From positions 1-64,000 of the forward strand of contig JANXYB010000012.1 of assembly GCA_025350325.1 (NCBI GenBank): a stretch of 64,000 nt of DNA, read 5' to 3'. The first letter of the stretch is position 1, and every line of letters begins with the position of its first letter. This document shows positions 1 to 8,525 of the stretch, in pieces. The stretch comes from Acidobacteriaceae bacterium. Lineage in GTDB: Bacteria > Acidobacteriota > Terriglobia > Terriglobales > Acidobacteriaceae. The position numbers and the translations under genes were made by a program. The notes under the pieces are model-generated. The model made no database searches. It was not told the DNA's origin and worked only from the letters and a program-made list of their open reading frames with translations.

Positions 1-366
1 GTTGTGGCATCAGAAGCGCTATTCGGCGTAAGGGCCGGCGACTGGAGTCACAGGAGATGTCGCAATCTAGTTCGTGGCCCATCCGACGTGTGTATTGGGC
101 CGGATCGCAATTACGACCACCCCCTCCCCCCCTATTTCTGGATGGAAGTAGTTTATTTTCTGAAGCTTGCGAGTGCCTGCGCGCGCTAAAATTCTGATTC
201 CATTGAAGTTACTCGCAGAAATTTGATAATAAGGGGGTTACGGGTAGCATTGGAAGATACCTTGGTTCTTCAACTGGAATACGCTCACAACGATTGTGCT
301 CCATGATTAGATAATTTTCTGTAAAGGGATGAAGTGTGTCGGCCGGACACGTAATGCAGGGTAGAA
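1..366. other. Non-coding stretch before the repeat array
   Basis: I see no gene here. The only open frame (4-189) begins at a GTG near the window edge, has no ribosome binding site in view and encodes nothing recognisable. The DNA from about 190 to 366 is more AT-rich than its surroundings. No hairpin followed by a T run and no promoter-like pair of hexamers stood out. Confidence 0.5.
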
Positions 367-920
367 CGCGGACTTATTTCGGAGTTGACGGCGCGGCTGA
401 AGCCGCACCCCTGCAAACGTCGTGTTCAGATCCCGTGCTTCCCACCCTTGGTCCCATCTCGTAGTGTTCAGGTCCGTGCTTTACCACCCATAGTGCGTCA
501 TGGCTGGGGGCACGCTGCAGGATTCCCTCGGGGGCTGAAGCCCGGACCTTATTTGTGGCGTTGACGGCGCGGCTGAAGCCGCGCCCCTTCAAACGTCGTG
601 TTTAGGTCCGTCCTTTCCCACCTTTGGTCCCATCTCGTAGTGTTCAGGTTCGTGCTTTACCACCCATAGTGCGTCATGGCTGGGGGCACGCTGCAGGATT
701 TCCCTCGGGGGCTGAAGCCCGGCCTTATTTGTGGCGTTGACGGCGCGGCTGAAGCCGCGTGCCTTCAAAACGTCGTATTAGGTCCGTCCTTTCCCACCCT
801 TGAGGCACCCGGCAACGGCTGAATTGCGCCCTCTCAGAGCCGAGTCGATGCGAGTCGTGTTTAGGTCCGTGCTTTCCCACCCTTGGTCCCATCTCGTAGT
901 GTTCAGGTTCGTGCTTTCCA
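367..920. repeat. 176-bp tandem repeat array with palindromic cores
   Basis: Three copies of a 176-bp unit follow each other; the marker GACGGCGCGGCTGAAG begins at 387, 563 and 739. The third copy is interrupted after about 800, and the tail of the unit (GTGTTTAGGTCCGTGCTTTC onward) reappears from about 857 to 918. Each unit holds two hairpins: a long one at 390-409, 566-585 and 742-761 (perfect form GGCGCGGCT-GA-AGCCGCGCC at 566-585), and a short one GGGCT-GA-AGCCC at 530-545 and 707-722. Minus-strand open frames across it simply translate the repeat. Its function is unknown; it resembles REP/BIME-type intergenic repeats in style, but no transposase is present in the window. Confidence 0.9.
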
Positions 921-1089
921 AGCCCCTGAGGCACGCCCGGTCTCACTGCGGGGTCCCCACGGACAGGTCTTCGCCCGTGGGGTGGGACTCGCGCCTGTTC
1001 TCTTGAATGCGGATAACTGTAATTATTTCTCATTCGTGGGTTGCAGCAGGCCGGGTTGGCGGCATCCAAACGCGGGGAGGTATCGAAAC

Positions 1090-1488
1090 GTGGGATTTTT
1101 AGATTCAATCGAAAACGCGGCCGGCCAAGGTGGCGGCGCGAATGCAAAGGTTGCTGGCGGCCTGATGCAGGCGCTCGATGAACATCCGGGCGGGCTCGCT
1201 GGCGTGATGCAGCACTTTCGCGAAAACGGCATGCAAAACGAGGTTCAGAACTGGTCCAGCGGTCAGGAAACTTCGGCTTCTCCTGAGCAGGTGCAGCAAG
1301 GGCTCGGCAATACTGGCTTCATCGATCGTGTCGCCGGTAAGGCGGGCGTTTCGCCTGAAGTGGCCAAGATTGCTATGGCAACCGTACTGCCGCTGGTGAT
1401 GTCGCATTTCACCGCTGGTGGGCAGCAGGCTCCGCCTCAATCCGGGTTCGGCGGAATGGCGTCGCAGATCCTGGGCAAATTGTTCTAA
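1090..1488 (+). CDS. YidB/DUF937-like small protein
   Basis: A 132-residue protein starting at GTG 1090, chosen because GGGGAGG (1074-1080) lies nine bases upstream; the frame is open further upstream but runs through repeat DNA. It begins VGFLDSIENAAGQGG and shows the Gly/Gln-rich helical pattern of the YidB/DUF937 family, including a GFIDRVAGKAGVSPEVAK segment and a PLVMSHFTAGG segment, then a Gly-rich tail ending in QILGKLF. The family is widespread and its biochemical role is unclear. There is no signal peptide. It sits alone between the repeat array and a secreted-protein gene in the same direction 105 bases later. Family assignment is from sequence pattern only. Confidence 0.75.
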   Translation: MGFLDSIENAAGQGGGANAKVAGGLMQALDEHPGGLAGVMQHFRENGMQNEVQNWSSGQETSASPEQVQQGLGNTGFIDRVAGKAGVSPEVAKIAMATVLPLVMSHFTAGGQQAPPQSGFGGMASQILGKLF

Positions 1489-1593
1489 CCCTAAATAATG
1501 TTCTACATGCGACCTGTATTCGGTTAGTCTTATGACCGCGCTGAAAGCTTGCGTTCAATTAAACGTCGTTCACTCACCAACTAAGGAGAAAAT

Positions 1594-2178
1594 ATGATCA
1601 ATAGGATACTTGCAGTCGGCTTGACGGCTTTTGTGTTCAGCCCTTTCCTCAGTCTCGCCCAGGCCCCCGCAGCAGTTACGGGGCAATGTAACGACGGAAC
1701 TTACACCACGGCTCCTTCAAAATCCGGAGCCTGCAGCGGCCATAAAGGCGTGAAGATGTGGAACGGCAAACCGACGGCGGCAACGAAGACCAAATCCGCT
1801 GCCATGAAGACCGAGGATGCCACCAAGACAGCAGCCATGAAGACCGGGGATGCGACCAAGACTGCAGCGGTGAAGACCGGGGATGCGACCAAGACCGCAG
1901 CGACAAAGACCGGCGATGCCACCATGAATGCAGCAGATAAAACCGGGGACGCTACCAAGTCGGCGGGAATGAAGACGAAGAACAGAGCAGGAGCTGCAAT
2001 GACTACCGAGGCTCCAGGCGGAGGCCCCGGGATGGTATGGGTCAACACTTCGTCAAAGGTTTATCACTGCTCAGGAAGCACCTATTACGGGAAGACAAAA
2101 GAGGGCAAGTATATGACGGAGTCCGACGCGATGAAGATGGGCGCGAAGGCAGACCGCGGCAAGCCCTGCATGAAGTAA
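1594..2178 (+). CDS. Secreted Lys/Ala-rich protein with 11-residue repeats
   Basis: A 194-residue protein with a clear signal peptide (residues 1-23, cleavage probably after SLAQA). TAAGGAGAAAAT lies directly before the ATG. Residues 30-57 contain two Cys in a pattern like the DUF3761 domain (QCNDGTY...SGACSGHKGV). Residues 66-129 are five full and one partial copy of an 11-mer close to TKTAAMKTGDA. The C-terminal 48 residues have two Cys and a VYHCSGSTYYGKTKEGKY core, ending GKPCMK, a small domain I have seen in other exported proteins but cannot name. The protein probably acts outside the cytoplasm, perhaps binding a polyanion or protecting the envelope; this is inference. A terminator follows at 2306. 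Confidence 0.8.
   Translation: MINRILAVGLTAFVFSPFLSLAQAPAAVTGQCNDGTYTTAPSKSGACSGHKGVKMWNGKPTAATKTKSAAMKTEDATKTAAMKTGDATKTAAVKTGDATKTAATKTGDATMNAADKTGDATKSAGMKTKNRAGAAMTTEAPGGGPGMVWVNTSSKVYHCSGSTYYGKTKEGKYMTESDAMKMGAKADRGKPCMK
1789..1980 (+). repeat. 33-bp coding repeat (11 residues)
   Basis: In-frame tandem repeats inside the secreted protein gene. Units at residues 66-76, 77-87, 88-98, 99-109 and 110-120, plus a partial one at 121-129, follow the pattern T-K-x-A-A-x-K-T-G/E-D-A. The third and fourth copies are almost identical in DNA, suggesting recent expansion. Confidence 0.9.
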
Positions 2179-2305
2179 CTCAGGCCGGGCGGCGCGGGGT
2201 GGCTGCGGCGCAGGGGACTCGTAGGGATGCATATCTGCTCATGGCGATTTTGGCTCCTTATCCGCGCGCTGCCGGATTGGATTCAGTGAAGTTGTTAGTA
2301 CGCGT

Positions 2306-2345
2306 GTGACTCGCCCGACCAAGTCAGGCGAGTCACTAACCTTTT
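2306..2345 (+). terminator. Rho-independent terminator after the Lys/Ala-rich gene
   Basis: A perfect 10-bp stem, GTGACTCGCC (2306-2315) and GGCGAGTCAC (2327-2336), with an 11-nt loop, is followed by TAACCTTTT. It lies 128 bases after the stop at 2178. The rest of the gap 2179-2570 holds nothing else that I can recognise. Confidence 0.75.
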
Positions 2346-2570
2346 AGGCCAGCGTTATTCAAAGAACGCGCTGCGTTGTCGTGAAGGTCGAACGTCTCGC
2401 TGCGGCCTGACATGTTTCCAGCCTTTTATTACAAATTTTGGATGAGCCGCCCAACCGCTTGCTTCCCCCGGAAGCCATACGAAAGCGACGGCGAGTGTAG
2501 TACATCTAACCAAGTAGCGAGCGATGCCGGGCGACATTGCAGGCATTGCAAGAGCAACCAGGAGGCTGAG

Positions 2571-2828
2571 GTGGGTGCAGAAGATTTTGTGGTTGAGCAT
2601 TCTGAAGTCTATTCAACGAAGCACGTGAACGAGACAGTGTATCTAGGCCGCGACGAAGCCAAGAAGTGGTGGCTGCTACGCGGCAAGAGCGGCACTCCGA
2701 TTGAGATCGAAGGCGACATTGCGGAGGAGGCGCAGGCGGCCGCTCACCAGTTGATCGATGGCGAGAATGCCTGCGTGCTGCAGATAGAGTGGAAGCTGAT
2801 TCCAAAGGTTGAGACGACCAATGTGTAA
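2571..2828 (+). CDS. Small hypothetical protein
   Basis: An 85-residue protein starting at GTG 2571, supported by GGAGG at 2561-2565 with a five-base spacer. The frame stays open back to 2412, but that part reads as unlikely protein and has no ribosome binding site. The protein is acidic and soluble, with a WWLLRG core and a likely beta-alpha fold; no family is recognised. It ends 75 bases before the methyltransferase gene and may share its transcript. Confidence 0.6.
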   Translation: MGAEDFVVEHSEVYSTKHVNETVYLGRDEAKKWWLLRGKSGTPIEIEGDIAEEAQAAAHQLIDGENACVLQIEWKLIPKVETTNV

Positions 2829-2903
2829 ATTGCGGCGGTCGCGCCTGCGTTGATCTTTGTGGCTTGTATCTCAAGATGAACTGAAGTGGCTGGCGAGGTT
2901 GCA

Positions 2904-3728
2904 ATGGCAATTTCCGACTTACAGATGCAACACGTAAAAGAGTCGATGCGCGCCACGTGGATGTCTGGCGATTTCGGCGTGGTGGCCAAAACAATTGCCA
3001 GCGATGCGGAGGCTTTTGCCAGGCGGCTTGCGATTCCCAATGGAGCGCGAGTGCTCGACGTAGCGACCGGCACCGGCAACTTAGCCATACCACTGGCCCG
3101 CAGTGGCGCGATCATCACGGGGGTAGACATCGCTCCCAACCTTGTTGCGCAGGCGCGTGAGCGCGCAGCGGCCGAAAACCTTACCGTCTCCTTTGATGAA
3201 GGCGATGCGGAGGAACTACCGTACGCCGATGGCGCTTTCGATGCCGTTGTGAGCATGTTTGGCGCAATGTTTGCACCGCGTCCGGCATTGGTGGTGGCGG
3301 AGTTTGCCCGGGTGCTCAGGCCGGGCGGATTGCTCGCAATGGCCAATTGGAATCCCGCCAGTTTTTCCGGCCAGATGTTCGCGGTCAGTGCGCGCCATGC
3401 TCCACCTGCGCCCGGAATCGAGCCTCCTGTGCTGTGGGGAGACGCCAAGACGGTGACGGAGCGCCTCCGCAATCAATTCACTAAAATCGAAACGCGAATT
3501 ATTCCAATCGTGTTTGATCTGCCGGCCAGTGCTGCCGGGGTGGTAGCGTTTTTCCGCAAATACTTTGGGCCAACTCAGGCTGCGTTTAATCGTCTCGATG
3601 CGCAAGGTCAAGCGAGGCTGACCGCGGACCTTGAGGGTCTGTGGTCGAATGCCAATGTAGCGGCAGATCCCGCCGAGCACGTATTGATTCACAACGAATA
3701 TTTGCAGGTCACGGCTATTCGGGTGTAA
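2904..3728 (+). CDS. Class I SAM-dependent methyltransferase
   Basis: A 274-residue Rossmann-fold methyltransferase of the UbiE/Methyltransf_11 type. Motif I is VLDVATGTGNLAIPLA (about residues 46-61), followed by a GVDIAP motif II acidic end and an EGDAEELPYADGAFD stretch typical of the family; RVLRPGG marks the post-motif region. ATG 2904 is preferred over GTG 2886 because GAGG sits seven bases before it. The C-terminal part (FFRKYFGPTQAAF) is seen in relatives that act on small molecules. The substrate cannot be deduced. It follows a small hypothetical gene and is followed by the 43-bp repeat array. Confidence 0.85.
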   Translation: MAISDLQMQHVKESMRATWMSGDFGVVAKTIASDAEAFARRLAIPNGARVLDVATGTGNLAIPLARSGAIITGVDIAPNLVAQARERAAAENLTVSFDEGDAEELPYADGAFDAVVSMFGAMFAPRPALVVAEFARVLRPGGLLAMANWNPASFSGQMFAVSARHAPPAPGIEPPVLWGDAKTVTERLRNQFTKIETRIIPIVFDLPASAAGVVAFFRKYFGPTQAAFNRLDAQGQARLTADLEGLWSNANVAADPAEHVLIHNEYLQVTAIRV

Positions 3729-3785
3729 ACCGGCTGCGGAGAGAGGCTGGGCTTCAGAGGGACTGGTTCAAAATGGAAGCCCGCA

Positions 3786-3944
3786 GGGGCTAAAGCCCCA
3801 TCGATTTACGGGCTTTATCGGCACGACTAAAGTCATGCCCTGTTACAAAGCGCTCAATTATCGGTACGACTAAATTCATGCCCTGTGACACGGCGGTCAA
3901 TTATCGGCACGACTAAAAGTCATGCCTGTTACAAAGCGCTGAAC
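3786..3944. repeat. 43-bp tandem repeat with hairpin cores
   Basis: A leading hairpin GGGGCT-AA-AGCCCC (3786-3799) is followed by three 43-bp units starting at 3815, 3858 and 3901. Each unit contains a palindrome near GGCACGACT-AA-AGTCATGCC (3820-3839, 3863-3882, 3906-3926). The layout of the palindrome matches position by position the 20-nt hairpin of the 367-920 array. The array fills the space between the convergent methyltransferase and HD-GYP genes (3729-4015); no gene is seen in that gap. Confidence 0.85.
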
Positions 3945-4015
3945 TGTTTGTAATTGTGGCGCGATGCGCTGGATTTGGGGATAAGGCAGAGGCGCAGCTT
4001 TTTGGAATAACGGTG

Positions 4016-5191
4016 CTAGCGGGAGGGGGCGCCAAACGTCGAGAAGCTGCGATTTTGTCCGGTGATTTCGGTTCGCAATTCAAGCCATAACTCATTGGGG
4101 ATCTTCAAGTAACTCTCGACTACGGCGGGATCGAACTGGGTCCCCGAACAGCGCACAATCTCTTCTCGGGCTGCATCGAAGGTGCGCGATACGCGATACG
4201 GACGGTCGCTGGTAATTGCATCGAGTGCATCCGCCACCGCGAAGATGCGCGCGCCGACGGGAATGCTGCTCCCCCTCAATCCGCTGGGATAGCCGCTGCC
4301 GTCGAAATGCTCCTGATGGGTGAATACGATCTCGGCAGCTTCGCTGAGGAAAGGAATTTTGCGCAGCATCTGATAGCCGCGGGTGCAATGCTCGCGCATC
4401 ACGTCTTGCTCTTGATGGGTGAGCTTGCCGGGTTTGCGGAGGATTTCGTCAGGAATGGCCATCTTGCCGATGTCGTGCAGGAAAGCGCCGCGCGCAATGA
4501 TTTTGATTTCGGCGGGTGAGACGCCGATGGCCCGGGCCAAGGCAATCGTATAAGCCGTTACGCGCTTGGAGTGGCCCTCGGTTTCGGAATCTTTAAGATC
4601 GAGCGCGTCGCCCAGAGCCTCGAGAGTGACATCATAGGAGTGTTCGAGGTCTTCCATTGCCTGGCGAAGCATTTCGGTGCGGGCGCGGACGACCTGTTCC
4701 AAGTTTTGCTGGTAAGTGTGATTCTCTTGCAGTGCGTGGCGGTGATCGAGGGCACGCTGAACTGTAGCGATGAGGTGCTCGCGTTCGAACGGCTTCAGCA
4801 GGTAGTCGTAAGCTCCACGACGCATCGAGTCGATGGCCACACTGATGTCGTGGATGGCAGTGACCATGATGACGGGAAGATTGGGATGCTCGGAATGGAT
4901 TCTCTCAAGCAGCGCGAGCCCATTGCCTTCCTGCATGACGATGTCGGTCAGGATAAGCTCGAAGGAAAACTGGTCGAGCGCTTCCATAGCTTCACGGCCG
5001 CATGACGCCAAATGGACCTCATAGCCCTGTCGCTCGAGAGTAGCGCCAATCATCGATCGAACGTGTGCCTCATCGTCGACAACCAGCACACGGGTGGACT
5101 TGCGCAACTTCGCGGCTGCGCGAGGATCTTCCTTCAAAACTTGGGGCGGCGGTGGATTCGGTGATCCCAGGATTGCCACTTTCGATGCCAA
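4016..5191 (-). CDS. Response regulator with HD-GYP domain (RpfG-like)
   Basis: A 391-residue two-domain protein. Residues 34-150 form a receiver domain with DD at 39-40, phospho-acceptor Asp83 (LILTDIVMQ) and Lys133 in LLKPFE. A coiled segment (about 150-190) leads to an HD-GYP domain: FLHDIGKM puts HD at 239-240, and HQEHFDGSGYP at 292-302 is the signature, with Gln replacing the second His of the common HHE form. Family members hydrolyse cyclic di-GMP in response to phosphorylation. No partner kinase is adjacent; the nearest histidine kinase is at 38.2 kb. The first 33 residues are a low-complexity Pro/Lys leader. Confidence 0.9.
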   Translation of the reverse strand: MASKVAILGSPNPPPPQVLKEDPRAAAKLRKSTRVLVVDDEAHVRSMIGATLERQGYEVHLASCGREAMEALDQFSFELILTDIVMQEGNGLALLERIHSEHPNLPVIMVTAIHDISVAIDSMRRGAYDYLLKPFEREHLIATVQRALDHRHALQENHTYQQNLEQVVRARTEMLRQAMEDLEHSYDVTLEALGDALDLKDSETEGHSKRVTAYTIALARAIGVSPAEIKIIARGAFLHDIGKMAIPDEILRKPGKLTHQEQDVMREHCTRGYQMLRKIPFLSEAAEIVFTHQEHFDGSGYPSGLRGSSIPVGARIFAVADALDAITSDRPYRVSRTFDAAREEIVRCSGTQFDPAVVESYLKIPNELWLELRTEITGQNRSFSTFGAPSR

Positions 5192-5595
5192 GCCCTTACC
5201 TCTCGCGGTTCCCGTTCACGTAGATGCTCGGAGCCGGCATCATCGATTTGGTCTTCTTGCACAGCAATTCACTGCTTGGCGGCGAAGGGACCAATGTTAC
5301 ATACAGAATAAGTCTCGCCCGAGCCATATGTGCGGGTTAAGTCTCATTTCTTAGTCAGCCAAGTTTGACTATGCTTAGAGTTCGGCGCACATTCGTATCT
5401 AACCGTGTGTCACTTGAGTCGCTGACTTAGATCATAACGTAAGGACAAGTTACGCTTACTCAAAGACCTACGCAAGACCTTCCTGATCGCGAACCAAAGT
5501 ACTAAAGTCTTACATCGCGCTTAGGAATTCGTGTTTCCTCTTTATAGCGCTAGTACCGCTATCTGACGTGGTATCTACTTAGAAGTCGGCGAGCG
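5192..5595. other. 404-bp intergenic region upstream of the HD-GYP gene
   Basis: No gene is seen. The region is noticeably AT-richer than its neighbours and lies between the end of glmU and the start of the HD-GYP regulator, both on the minus strand, so it presumably carries the regulator's promoter. I could not identify clear -35 and -10 hexamers or a terminator for glmU. Confidence 0.5.
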
Positions 5596-7029
5596 TCATT
5601 GGGACTTAGTCTCTGCTGCCTTGCGCGCGCGGCGTGCACTGGCCCAACCCTCTTTGGTGATCTGGTGGGCGCGACCTACAGCGAGTGCGCCGGCGGGCAC
5701 GTTGTGGGTGATACAGGAGCCCGCCCCGATATACGCGCCATCCTCGATCGAGATCGGCGCAACCAGGGTGGAGTCGCTGCCGACAAACACTCCCTGACCG
5801 ATACGGGTGACGTGTTTATTTACTCCATCGTAGTTGCAGGTGATGACGCCCGCGCCGATATTCGTGCCTGCTCCGACCTCAGCATCGCCCAGGTATGTGA
5901 GATGGTTGGCTTTGGCGCCTTTACCGAGGCGCGTTTTTTTGGTTTCGACGAAGTTGCCGATGTGGGCGTCTTCGCCAATTTCGCTGCCCGGACGCAAGTG
6001 GGCGAAGGGGCCTATTTTCGCACCATCGGCTACCCTGCTGTCGGCAAGTATGCAGCTTTGGCGCAGCAGCACGCGGTTGCCAAGCGTGCAATTCTCGACC
6101 ACGGAATAAGAACGAATATGGCATTCGGTACCGATGCGGGTGCGGCCGAGCAATTGCACAAAAGGCTCGATGACGGTATCGGGAGCGACCTCGACCTCGG
6201 CGTCGATGACGCATGTGTCGGGCCGGAAGATGGTAACTCCGGTGGCCATGAGGCGGGTGGCAGTGGCGGCGCGCAAACTGGTATCGAGTGCGACCAACTC
6301 GGCTATGGTGTTGGCGCCAAGGACTTCTGCCGCCTGGTCGATTTTGAGGGCGACCACTCGCTCGCGGGCGGCGCGCAGCAAGCCGGCCATGTCAGTCAAG
6401 TAGAGTTCACCCTGAACGTTGTTGGCGGTGAGCTGGGCGATGTGCGCGAGCAAGGGCGCAGATTTGAAAGCATAGATGCCGGAGTTGATTTCGCCGATGG
6501 AAAGCTGATCCGGGGCGAGGGCCTTTTGCTCGACGATGGCTGCAACTTCGGGAGATGAGGGGGCTGCGCGCACCACGCGGCCGTAGCCGGTTGGATCGTC
6601 CGGCACAGCGGAGAGGATAGTCATCGCGGCCTGCTGCGCCTGGTGAAACTGAATCAGGTGTCGAAGGGTTTCGGTGCGGATCAGAGGAACGTCGCCGGAC
6701 AGCACCAGCACATTCTGATAGCCCGCAATGGCGGCGCGCGCACATTGAATGGCGTGGCCAGTGCCACGCTGTTCCGGCTGATCGACGAATTTGATTCCGG
6801 TTGAGGCCATTGCTTCGCGGACGCGTTCTGCCTGGTGGCCCACCACCGCGTAAATGTGGGCCGGATCTACCAGGCGGCTGGCCGCGGCGACTACATGGGC
6901 GAGCAGCGGCCGTCCACCGACCTCATGCAGCACCTTGGGCCGTCTGGACTTGAGTCGCGTTCCTTTGCCGGCCGCCATGATAACGATCGCAAGTGAGTCT
7001 GGTTGAGTGCTATTTGGTATTTCACTCAT
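5596..7029 (-). CDS. glmU: Bifunctional GlmU (UDP-GlcNAc pyrophosphorylase / GlcN-1-P acetyltransferase)
   Basis: A 477-residue protein that acetylates glucosamine-1-phosphate and then uridylylates it to UDP-GlcNAc, the precursor of peptidoglycan and LPS. The N-terminal nucleotidyltransferase has AAGKGTRL at 19-26, RPKVLHEVGG, QRGTGHAIQ and LSGDVPLI. The C-terminal left-handed beta-helix has many hexapeptide repeats and the acetyltransferase segment KANHLTYLGDAEVG with the catalytic His. Length is normal for the family. Its start overlaps the stop of the upstream M16 gene by four bases (ATGA), so it is translated as the last gene of a three-gene operon. Confidence 0.97.
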   Translation of the reverse strand: MSEIPNSTQPDSLAIVIMAAGKGTRLKSRRPKVLHEVGGRPLLAHVVAAASRLVDPAHIYAVVGHQAERVREAMASTGIKFVDQPEQRGTGHAIQCARAAIAGYQNVLVLSGDVPLIRTETLRHLIQFHQAQQAAMTILSAVPDDPTGYGRVVRAAPSSPEVAAIVEQKALAPDQLSIGEINSGIYAFKSAPLLAHIAQLTANNVQGELYLTDMAGLLRAARERVVALKIDQAAEVLGANTIAELVALDTSLRAATATRLMATGVTIFRPDTCVIDAEVEVAPDTVIEPFVQLLGRTRIGTECHIRSYSVVENCTLGNRVLLRQSCILADSRVADGAKIGPFAHLRPGSEIGEDAHIGNFVETKKTRLGKGAKANHLTYLGDAEVGAGTNIGAGVITCNYDGVNKHVTRIGQGVFVGSDSTLVAPISIEDGAYIGAGSCITHNVPAGALAVGRAHQITKEGWASARRARKAAETKSQ

Positions 7030-8525
7030 TGCGGTTTCTCGGCGGGAGCTGACTTGCCAGGCTGGGGACCAGATGGCGCGCCGGGCTGCGGAATGGTGAT
7101 ATCGATGGAGTGAATTGGACCCAGCTTGAGTTCGTCGAGCCCGGGCTTAATCTCCGACTCATTGCCGACGACCAGCACGGCAAGCTTGTCGGGATGAATG
7201 TATTTTTTGGCGGCCGCGGTGAGTTCTGTCATGCTTACTTTTTCAAGCGCAGCCTTGTAGGTTTCAAGGTAATCGGGCGGATAGCCGAAGAACTCAAGGC
7301 GTACGCGCTCGGCGAGTACCTTGTCTTTGGTGTCATAGCGGAAGAGGAATGAATTAAGGAAATTGTCCTTGGCGCGCTTGAGTTCTTCGTCGGTAAAGGG
7401 CTTAGACGCCAGGCCCTCGATTTCAGCCAGGGCAGCCTTGGTGGCGTCAACCGTCGATAAGCTTTTGGTCAGGACAACAATGCGAATTGGGGCAGGATGG
7501 TCCCAACCCGACCCAACCCCGCCGCCCACTTCATAGGCGAGGCCGAGTTCGGTGCGGACCTTCTGAAACAGTCTGCTGGTAAATCCGCCGCCCAAGATGT
7601 CATTCATCACGCCAAGTGTGGGAACGTCAGGATTGTGCCGGTCGGTACCAAGGCCAACGATCTCGACATCGGACTGATTCACATCTTCCTTGTTGATGAA
7701 GTAGAGGCCGGGCTTGGGTCCGGTGAAGACATCGTGGCGCGCCGGCAGGGGTTTAGCAGTTGGCAAGCCTTCGAAAGTGGCGCGCAGTTTGGCTTCCATC
7801 GCGGCCGCGTCGAAGTCGCCGCTCATGCTGACGATCAGCTTATTGCCGATGGTGCGGTCATGCCAGGCTTGCAGGTCAGCGACCGAAACCTTGCCGATCG
7901 TGGCCAGTTCCGGTTGGCGGGAATACGGGCTGTCGGGGCCGTACACCAGCTTGGTCGCTTCGCGACTCGCGACTCCGCTTTCATCGTCGTTGCGGCGAAC
8001 GATGCCGGTAGCTTCCTGCTGTTGCGCAAGCCGTAGTTTTTCAGGATCGAACTTGGGGTGGAAGAGCAGGTCCATCGCGAGTGCGAATACCTGGTCTGTA
8101 TTCCCCTTCAGCGAATCCCACGAGACCGCCGTCGAATCTACATCGCCGCCCGTCTCGATGTGAGCTGCCTTTGATTCGAGCAGGTCGTCCATGGCGTCGC
8201 CGTTCTGCTTCGCCGTTCCACTGGTGCGCCACGTTTGTCCGTAGAGGGAGACGAGGCCTGTCTTTGCCGCATCTTCATCGCGCGCGCCACCCGGAATCAG
8301 CACCGAACCGGAGACGAATGGGAGTTCATGATCTTCCTGCAGAAAAAGCACGATGCCGTTTTTGAGCGCGATGCGCTTAGGCTGTTGCGGCTTGAAGTCA
8401 TGGAGCTTGGGAATGGGAATCTTGTCCCACGGTTTGGCTTGTTGAGCGCCGCCGCTTGCGGGAAGCAAGACAGCGGAGATGATTGTGCTGGCGATAATAA
8501 ATCTTGAAATCGAAAGGCCGCTCAT
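7026..8525 (-). CDS. M16-family peptidase-like protein, inactive partner
   Basis: A 499-residue M16 (pitrilysin/MPP-like) protein with signal peptide (residues 1-27, ending SGGAQQA). It contains two M16 halves; the region where the zinc motif HxxEH should be reads TGLVSLYGQTWRTSG, so zinc binding and catalysis are lost. In bacteria such proteins pair with an active M16 chain, as alpha and beta subunits do in mitochondrial processing peptidase. The active chain is encoded directly upstream with a four-base overlap (8522-8525), and glmU follows with another four-base overlap. The C-terminus is Pro/Lys-rich. Predicted location is the periplasm. Confidence 0.9.
   Translation of the reverse strand: MSGLSISRFIIASTIISAVLLPASGGAQQAKPWDKIPIPKLHDFKPQQPKRIALKNGIVLFLQEDHELPFVSGSVLIPGGARDEDAAKTGLVSLYGQTWRTSGTAKQNGDAMDDLLESKAAHIETGGDVDSTAVSWDSLKGNTDQVFALAMDLLFHPKFDPEKLRLAQQQEATGIVRRNDDESGVASREATKLVYGPDSPYSRQPELATIGKVSVADLQAWHDRTIGNKLIVSMSGDFDAAAMEAKLRATFEGLPTAKPLPARHDVFTGPKPGLYFINKEDVNQSDVEIVGLGTDRHNPDVPTLGVMNDILGGGFTSRLFQKVRTELGLAYEVGGGVGSGWDHPAPIRIVVLTKSLSTVDATKAALAEIEGLASKPFTDEELKRAKDNFLNSFLFRYDTKDKVLAERVRLEFFGYPPDYLETYKAALEKVSMTELTAAAKKYIHPDKLAVLVVGNESEIKPGLDELKLGPIHSIDITIPQPGAPSGPQPGKSAPAEKPQ

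Noticed and set aside
4-189. Short plus-strand open frame at the window start
   Set aside because: Low-complexity basic product, GTG at the edge and no ribosome binding site; no family resemblance.
374-1147. Minus-strand open frames (374-592 and 725-1147) rich in GPEHYEMGPRV-like stretches
   Set aside because: They are translations of the 176-bp repeat; the repeats carry no ribosome binding sites and the pattern follows the DNA repeat, not a protein family.
2412-2570. Longer version of the 2571-2828 gene
   Set aside because: The upstream residues are Cys/Arg-rich and read like non-coding DNA; GTG 2571 has an excellent ribosome binding site.
367-3944. CRISPR array
   Set aside because: Units are contiguous with no unique spacers of constant length between short repeats, and no cas genes are near.
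5340-5450. Third FNR-like palindrome (TGACTTAGATCA) upstream of the HD-GYP gene
   Set aside because: Only four bases match in each arm and the outer bases differ, so it may be chance.
5599-6558. Plus-strand open frame opposite glmU
   Set aside because: Antisense shadow of a strongly conserved gene; it has no ribosome binding site or domain.
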